Assembly: GCA_965204415.1 (NCBI GenBank)
Contig: CBDBEL010000003.1
Location: 682,001 to 746,000 of the forward strand
From: Aldehydirespirator sp965204415
GTDB taxonomy: Bacteria; Actinomycetota; Acidimicrobiia; Acidimicrobiales; Aldehydirespiratoraceae
Length of the DNA stretch: 64,000 nt
Direction: 5' to 3'
Shown here: positions 58,369 through 64,000 of the stretch, one piece after another
Layout: every line of letters starts with the position of its first letter
Position numbering within the stretch: position 1 is the first letter of the stretch
Notes under the pieces: model-generated
Database searches by the model: none
Told to the model about the DNA's origin: nothing
Seen by the model: only the letters and a program-made list of their open reading frames with translations
Position numbers and translations under genes: made by a program

Positions 58369-60954
58369 ATGGACCGCGTGGACGGCGCGGCGCGCCGCCG
58401 CGGCCCTCGACGGCGCCCGCTCGCCAGGATGCTGATCGGCACCGCCCTGGCCGCCGTCGTGCTGGTGTCGCCGCTGGAGTCGGGCCTGCTGCCGGGCTTG
58501 GGAGGCGGGCTCGCATTACAACCGGATACCGCGAATGCCCAGAGCACCGACAACGGCGGCAACGGCAACGGCAACGGCGGCAACCCCGTCCCCGGCAACG
58601 GCAACGACGGCAACGGCGGCAACGGCAACACCGGCAACGGCAACAACGGCAACGGCAACGGCAACGGCGGCAACCCCGCTCCCGGCAACGGCAACGGCGG
58701 CAACGGCAACGGCGGCAACGGCAACGGCGGCAACGGCAACGGCGCCCGTCTGGACTCGGTGGTGGACGGCACCCCCGATCCCTGCGACGCCACGCCGCTC
58801 CAGTACGAGCCCGACGAGGACGACCCGTCGCTGTGCGTGCTGGAGGTGCCCGCCTGCCCCGAGAGCAGGTTCAGACTCGGCGAGCTCATGAAGCTGTCGC
58901 TGGCTCCCGACGACATAGCGAGCAAGTTCCCGGAGGCCGTGTACCCGCAAGCCGCCGGCTACGAGCGCTACCCCGAGTTCTGCGAGGAGCGGTTCAACCA
59001 GATCGACGACTCCCAGGGCTACGACGACTGCACCTCCTCGGTCGGCGTTGTGGTCCAGTTCGACGACGCCGTGTGCCGGATCTTCTATCCCATCGAGTGC
59101 CCGGCGGGGCTGCCCCGGATCAGCTCCCACACCTGCCGGGCGGTGAGCCGCCGCAACTGGACGTGCGAGGACGGATACATCGCCGGCAACAAGTTCCCGA
59201 TCTGCTTCAGGCGTATCGAGTTCGACGAGAGCGAGGCGGTGCCGGCCTGCCAGAGCGGCATGCCCGACCTGGGCGTATTCAGGGAGGGCGAACGGGCCTG
59301 CGAGTACTATGTGGGCAGCGACGTGCTCGCCGCGCCGGGCGAGATCGCGTGCTCTTCGTACTCCACAGGCGACTTCGAGGGCCTGACCGGATTCACCAGC
59401 ATCGCGATGCAGGACAATCCCGACAACCTCTACTGGTGCCGCTTCGACGCCGCGAAGCTGAGGCTCAACTGCCACGGACCCGATGCGCTCACCACCGAAT
59501 GCGCCCAGCAGGTTGCGCTGTGCCTCAAGCGGGCCAGCAGGACCGGCGGCTGCGACCAGATCATCGAGACCATCCGCTGCCGCGGCTACCAGACCGCGTT
59601 CGCACAGTCCAAGATAGATATCGCGGCGGTCCGCGAGCAGGGCTGCGTGCCCTGCGTGAACCTGCCGTTCCAGTCGCCGACCTGCCAGGACGAGACGGCC
59701 CGAACGACCGATCGGTTCAATTTCTACGACGCTTACAGATATTTGCGCCAGGAGTCCATACTGCGCTGCCGGGTCGACTTCACGGTCGATCCCACGAACT
59801 GGTGGTACCCGGCGCACACCGGACGTCAGCCGCGCCCCTGCCCGTCCCAGCCCGCCGCCAACCGTGTCTGCGCCGACCCGCCGTCGGGGACGCTCGAATG
59901 GAGCAGCAACCACTTCTCGCAGCTCGCGGTGGTGAACTCGGCGGTGGTCGTCCGCATCGCCGACCTGCCGTTCGAAATCAGGACGAACCGCCGCCTCCAC
60001 TACTGGCCCGCGTACTACCTAGTTGCCGACGCTGTGAGAGAGACGCAGGGGCGGACGCTGCCGATGTTCCCCGATCCGAACTTGGCGGACAGGCGGCCGC
60101 GCCAGCTGATAGACACCGACGGGCTCAGACCCGACCGCTCGTACGGGAGCCTGCACGCGATAGCCACGGGGGAGAGCCGGACCGGGCTGGAGTGCGTGCC
60201 CCGAGACATCCCCGTGTTCAACCTGATCGTCGAGGAGCTCTGGCCCGACAAGCCAGCGGACCGCCGCGAGATCGAGGCGCTGTTCGGCTCCGACGCGCTG
60301 GACGGCTGGTGGAACGACAGCGAGCTGACCGGCGAGGAATTGGAGGCGAAGCAGCGGCGCCTGACCGAGGCTCGCGGGCTCAAGTGGTGGGGCGACCTCA
60401 CCGTGGTGCAGCAGGCAGCCCGCGACGCCCAGCAGCTCGACACCGTCGAGTGCCACGTGCAGCCCCGAGAATGCGTGTGGCGGCCGCCGCGCAGCGGGTA
60501 CTACAAGCTCGTCGGCGCGGGAGGCTGGCCGATGCAGAGGTCGGGAACCCGCTCCTGGGGCGCGGAGATCCACGGCCACGGCTGCGCCTACGGGCATCCG
60601 AACTGCCGCGACCTCTCACCCGCCCAGATGTTCGCATACAACATGGAGGAGTTCACACGTGACTCCACCAACCGCACATGGCTGGAGGCGCGGCTGACCG
60701 CGCAGGGCCTGTCGCTTCATGACGCCGGGCTGGAGGATGCTGGCGAGTACATCACGCTGCGCGCCCCGGACGGCGACGCCGACTGGCTTTACAGCGAGGC
60801 CGCCGGGGGCCTCACCGGCTGCCCGAACCCCATCGACCTGAGAGTGCACTGCTCGGGCAGCCACGGTGGCGGCAGCTACACCGAGACGCCCGCGGTGGGG
60901 GTCGTCGTCCAAGAGATCCAGACCCGGACCCGGCCCGTGGCCAACCGGCCCTGA
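58369..60954 (+). CDS. large secreted Cys-rich protein with NGNGG low-complexity region
   Basis: 861 residues from the ATG at 58369. A basic leader (RRRGPRRRPLARML) and a hydrophobic helix are followed by a likely signal-peptidase site after DTANA. Residues about 60-125 are Asn/Gly repeats of NGNGG type. The rest (about 130-861) is Cys- and Trp-rich with many pairs of Cys (CEERF, CTSSV, CHGPDALTTEC, CRGYQ), suggesting disulfides outside the cell. No known domain is recognised. Its place between the Tad locus and the LysM-like gene suggests a surface or pilus-linked role. Confidence 0.75.
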   Translation: MDRVDGAARRRGPRRRPLARMLIGTALAAVVLVSPLESGLLPGLGGGLALQPDTANAQSTDNGGNGNGNGGNPVPGNGNDGNGGNGNTGNGNNGNGNGNGGNPAPGNGNGGNGNGGNGNGGNGNGARLDSVVDGTPDPCDATPLQYEPDEDDPSLCVLEVPACPESRFRLGELMKLSLAPDDIASKFPEAVYPQAAGYERYPEFCEERFNQIDDSQGYDDCTSSVGVVVQFDDAVCRIFYPIECPAGLPRISSHTCRAVSRRNWTCEDGYIAGNKFPICFRRIEFDESEAVPACQSGMPDLGVFREGERACEYYVGSDVLAAPGEIACSSYSTGDFEGLTGFTSIAMQDNPDNLYWCRFDAAKLRLNCHGPDALTTECAQQVALCLKRASRTGGCDQIIETIRCRGYQTAFAQSKIDIAAVREQGCVPCVNLPFQSPTCQDETARTTDRFNFYDAYRYLRQESILRCRVDFTVDPTNWWYPAHTGRQPRPCPSQPAANRVCADPPSGTLEWSSNHFSQLAVVNSAVVVRIADLPFEIRTNRRLHYWPAYYLVADAVRETQGRTLPMFPDPNLADRRPRQLIDTDGLRPDRSYGSLHAIATGESRTGLECVPRDIPVFNLIVEELWPDKPADRREIEALFGSDALDGWWNDSELTGEELEAKQRRLTEARGLKWWGDLTVVQQAARDAQQLDTVECHVQPRECVWRPPRSGYYKLVGAGGWPMQRSGTRSWGAEIHGHGCAYGHPNCRDLSPAQMFAYNMEEFTRDSTNRTWLEARLTAQGLSLHDAGLEDAGEYITLRAPDGDADWLYSEAAGGLTGCPNPIDLRVHCSGSHGGGSYTETPAVGVVVQEIQTRTRPVANRP

Positions 60955-61297
60955 CCGGCGTCACGAGCCCCGCCGGACCGGCCGCGTCGGCAGCCCGCCA
61001 CCGGGCCGGCAGGCCGATGCCGACAGGCCCCGACGCTCGGTGAGGTCCATCAGCACGACCGGACGGCACCCCGCCGGCGGCCTCAGTGCAAGCCGGTACG
61101 CGTACATGCAGTTGAATGCAGACCGCACACCAGAATTGGCGTCGTATTAGCTTTGCTCGCACCAGCAAAAAAAGATGTATACGAGACGTTGGAGAAACTT
61201 CTCGCCCTGTAGAATCGCCGCTCGTGTCCGAACTCCCCCCTGGGCATAGCGAGGCGCGCCAGCTCCCTCAGGCGCCACCTCGACTCGGTGTATCCCA
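60955..61297. other. non-coding gap with promoter-like sequence
   Basis: 343 bp with no gene seen. Its right half is unusually A/T-rich for this genome. A TTGGAG (61190-61195) and TAGAAT (61211-61216), 15 bases apart, form a possible promoter about 80 bp upstream of the next gene. Confidence 0.45.
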
Positions 61298-64000
61298 TTG
61301 AGGCGCTCGCCCGCGGCGGCCCTCGGGTTTGCGCTCGCCCTTCTCGTGGTGGTCGCCGGGCCGGGGGCGACCGTCTTCCTGCTCGGCAGGCCCGAGCTGG
61401 CCCTGCCGTCGGAGTGGGCCGAGGCCAGCGCCCGCATCGCCGATGGGACATTCCCGTCCGGGTGGGTGGTCGACATCGCCTCGGCGGTTGTCCTGCTGGT
61501 CTGGGTCGCGGCCGTCTGGCTCGTGGTGACGGGCGTGCGTAGGTGGGGCCTGCGCAGGCAGCGCGACGAGAGCCCCGCCGACGAGACGGCCGGCGGGGCC
61601 GGCATCGGTGTGACCGACGACGCCAGCGAGCCCGAGGATCCCTGGTACCGCCAGGGCTCCCCCATCTTCGAAGAGCCGTTCACCGACGACTACCCGAGGG
61701 TCGTCGTGCCCGCCGACGATGCCGGGACCGACGACGACACGCTGCCCGACGACGGGCCCGCGGACTCGCTGTGGCAGCCGGACGCCATGACCGAGTACGA
61801 CGAAGCGGGCGCGATGCCGCCGCCGCCCGAGGCGCCGGCCGAGGACACCGTCTCCGACGGCGAGATCATCGGCCAGCCCCGGGGCCAGGACCCCGACGAG
61901 CCTCCCATGATCGTTCCGGTGCGGGCCTACTACTTCACCCGGACCGAGGACACGCTGCGCAGCATCTCGGCGCAGTTCCTGCAGACGCCCACGCGGTGGG
62001 AGCAGCTGCGATCGCTCAACGCGTCCAGCCCCGGGGTCGCCGCGATGGGACCCGACAGCCTGCTTCCGGTCGGCACCGCGCTGGCGCTGCCGGGCGACCC
62101 GCTGCCGTGGGGCAAGCCCGACCCCGTCTACCTGTGGACGCTGGCCGAGAAGTTCCTGTACACCGCGTGGGGCCGCGAGCCGATGCCCGAGGAGGTCGTC
62201 CCGTTCTGGAGGGGTCTGACCAGCGGTGCCCAACTCGAGGCCGGGGCGCCGCCCGTCCCGATCGAGCATCTCACCGCGCCAATGCCCGCAGCACCCCCCG
62301 AACCCGTTCCCACCGAGACCTTCGAGCCCCAGCCCCAAGCCGTCGAGGAACCGGCACCCGAGTCCGAGCCTCAAGCCGTTCAGGAACCGGCACCCGAGCC
62401 CCAGCCTCAGGCCGTTGAGGAACCGGCACCCGAAGCCGAGCCTCAGGCCGTTGAGGAGCCGGCACTCGAAGCCGAGCCTCAGGCCGTTGAGGAGCCGGCA
62501 CTCGAAGCCGAGCCTCAGGCCGTTGAGGAGCCGGCACCCGAAGCCGAGCCTCAGGCCGTTGAGGAGCCGGCACCCGAGTCCGAGCCTCAGGCCGTTGAGG
62601 AGCCGGCACCCGAGCCCCGAGCCTCAGGCCGTTGCAGGACTCGCCCGGCGACTCCTTCGAGGAGCCCCCGCCAGCCCCAGCCCGTTCATGGAACCGGCAC
62701 CCGAGCCCCAACCCGCACCCATACCTGCAGCACCGGACTCGCCCGGCGACTCCTTCGCGCCCCCGCCACCCCTGCCCGGGATGGAACCCTCGACCGCTCC
62801 GGCTGACCTCCAACCACCTCCTCCGGTCACCCCACCCGCATACGAGTCACCGGTACCGCCGGCGCATGAGCCGCCGGCTTACGAGTCACCGGTACCGCCG
62901 ACCCACGAGCCAGCCCCTTACGAGTCACCGGTACCGCCGACCCACGAGCCAGCCCCTTACGAGTCACCGGTACCGCCGACCCACGAGCCAGCCCCTTACG
63001 AGTCACCGGTACCGCCGACCCACGAGCCAGCCCCTTACGAGTCACCGGTACCGCCGACCCACGAACCAGCCCCTTACGAGTCACCGGTACCGCCGACCCA
63101 CGAACCAGCCCCATACGAGCCGGCGGCATACCAACCACCCCCAACTCCATACGAGTCGCCTGTACCGCCGGCGCATGAGCCTCCGGCTTACGAGTCGCCT
63201 GTACCGCCGGCTTACGAGTCGCCTGTACCGCCGGTCCATGAGCCGCCCCCAGCCCACGAGCCAGCCGCATTCCAGCCACCCCCGCCGGCCTACGAGTCAC
63301 CGGTGCCCCCGACCCACGAACCGCCGCCACCGGTGGCGCCTGTACCGGGGCTCCCCGATCTCGGCCCCATCGAGCCCGAGGTCCCGGCCGTGGAGGCCGA
63401 GCCGCCCCGCATGCCGAGCTTCATGCCCTCGCTCACGGGCGCCGAGTCCGCCGCCCCGGCCCCGGAGGCGGGCGTGGTGGCGGCGTCGAACCGGACCCTG
63501 GCCGGCACCGCCATAGGCGACGCCATGATGCTGTGGCAGCTGGCCCGGATCCGCCGCCGGCGCGGGGGGAGGCCCGACGACCTGGACCCGATGGAGGAGT
63601 CGCTCAGGCAGAGTGCCCGAGCCGACACGCTCAACCTGATCGAGACCGCGATGCGCCACCTGCGGGCGGTCACCGTCGGGCAGTTGCGGGAGAAGCCGGC
63701 GGTTCTGGCCGTGCGGGTCGGCACCTACGGATTCGAGGTTCTGCTGAACCGGCCGGCAAGGGCCCCCGACGGCTGGCAGACAGCCTCCGGGGGCTACGTG
63801 CTGGAGCTGCCCGCAGGGGTCACCGCCGACGACCTCGACACCACGGCCCAGGGCCCGACGCTGTGCCCCGCCCTCGTCCCGGTGGGCGACACCATGGAGG
63901 GCCCGCTGCTGCTGAACATCGAGGAGATCGGCTGCCTGATCGTGTCGGGGCCGGGCTCGCCGTCGGTGAGCCTCCTCAACGCGGTGGTCGCAACGCTCGG
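61298..64000 (+). CDS. LysM-like membrane protein with long Pro-rich repeats, frameshifted, partial at right edge
   Basis: TTG start at 61298. Two TMs (about 8-28 and 50-75) are followed by an acidic linker and a LysM-like region (about 205-270: VRAYYFTRTEDTLRSIS, WEQLRSLNASSPG). Repeats EPQAVEEPAPEA (12 residues, 62320-62640) and THEPAPYESPVPP (13 residues, 62850-63330) come next, then a folded region (AIGDAMMLWQLARIRRRRGG, LLLNIEEIGCLIVSG) open to the window edge. The frame changes by one base near 62620, where CCCC replaces the CC of other repeat units; frames before and after are both open for hundreds of bases. Similar large LysM proteins accompany Tad loci in actinobacteria (recalled, not checked). 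Confidence 0.65.
62320..63330 (+). repeat. two in-frame tandem repeat arrays (36-bp and 39-bp units)
   Basis: Array 1 (62320-62640): 36-bp units encoding EPQAVEEPAPEA. Array 2 (62840-63330): 39-bp units encoding THEPAPYESPVPP, nearly identical copies in the centre. They differ from each other in sequence and period and belong to one protein. High risk of assembly error here. Confidence 0.9.

Noticed and set aside
58550..58745. CRISPR or microsatellite repeat at the Asn/Gly region
   Set aside because: It is an in-frame coding repeat inside the secreted protein gene, with no spacers.
62840..63330. CRISPR-like 39-bp repeat array
   Set aside because: Units abut without spacers and encode a 13-residue protein repeat in one open frame.

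Overview
The window is high-GC DNA with dense, mostly ATGA/GTGA-overlapping genes, many GTG/TTG starts and some probably leaderless transcripts. It is most likely an actinobacterial chromosome. The gene set (a Tad pilus locus without a secretin, hemACDBL in one strand run, DUF222-HNH, methylated-amine genes with paired FAD/GcvT fusion proteins) resembles Acidimicrobiia, but that placement is inference from content, not a computed phylogeny.

Layout. 1-6.06 kb: a minus-strand, translationally coupled three-gene module (DUF6361-like, phospholipase-D-like, SF2 helicase running off the left edge) that looks like an anti-phage or DNA-processing system. 6.2-7.4 kb: DUF222/HNH gene. 7.6-14.5 kb (minus): an ABC-ATPase remnant, a YceI-like secreted protein, and the tetrapyrrole genes hemA-hemC-hemD-hemB-hemL. 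14.4-16.2 kb: a 29-residue membrane microprotein, a SAM hydrolase and a multiply frameshifted proC.

16.9-32.8 kb is a methylated-amine catabolic island. A glutamine-synthetase-like ligase, a thioesterase and an EamA transporter lie on the minus strand. Divergent to them is glxBCD (homologous to N-methylglutamate synthase), followed by a FAD/GcvT demethylating dehydrogenase. A Rieske oxygenase with a 17-residue companion peptide faces a PaaX-like regulator across a perfect inverted repeat. A PIN-type toxin-antitoxin pair follows, then a second FAD/GcvT dehydrogenase, an MttB-family methyltransferase lacking pyrrolysine, and a 3-Cys ferredoxin. Together these could strip methyl groups from quaternary or methylated amines, pass them to tetrahydrofolate, and capture methylamine as glutamyl derivatives.

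32.9-43.7 kb: an EF-G-like GTPase, tRNA-Arg(ACG), a TetR regulator with a 16-bp palindrome in front, a PAS-LuxR regulator, a branched-chain aminotransferase, a one-polypeptide GAF-PAS-histidine kinase-receiver-winged helix protein, a lipoprotein hydrolase, and two tandem crotonase paralogues with an altered oxyanion-hole motif.

43.9 kb to the right edge is a Tad/Flp pilus locus (CpaB, a TadZ-like ATPase lacking P-loop Lys, TadA, TadB, TadC, three TadE/pseudopilin-like proteins). It is interrupted by a tandem triplication (about 700-bp units) of a membrane coiled-coil gene. An accessory stretch follows with a REase-like/HEPN protein, a heptad-repeat coiled coil, an AbiEi remnant and a Panacea/MazF-like toxin-antitoxin pair. 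The end holds a large secreted Cys-rich protein and a LysM-like, repeat-rich membrane protein with a frameshift, running off the right edge. Several clustered frameshifts (proC, 51.5, 54.3 and 62.6 kb) could be real decay or sequencing error.
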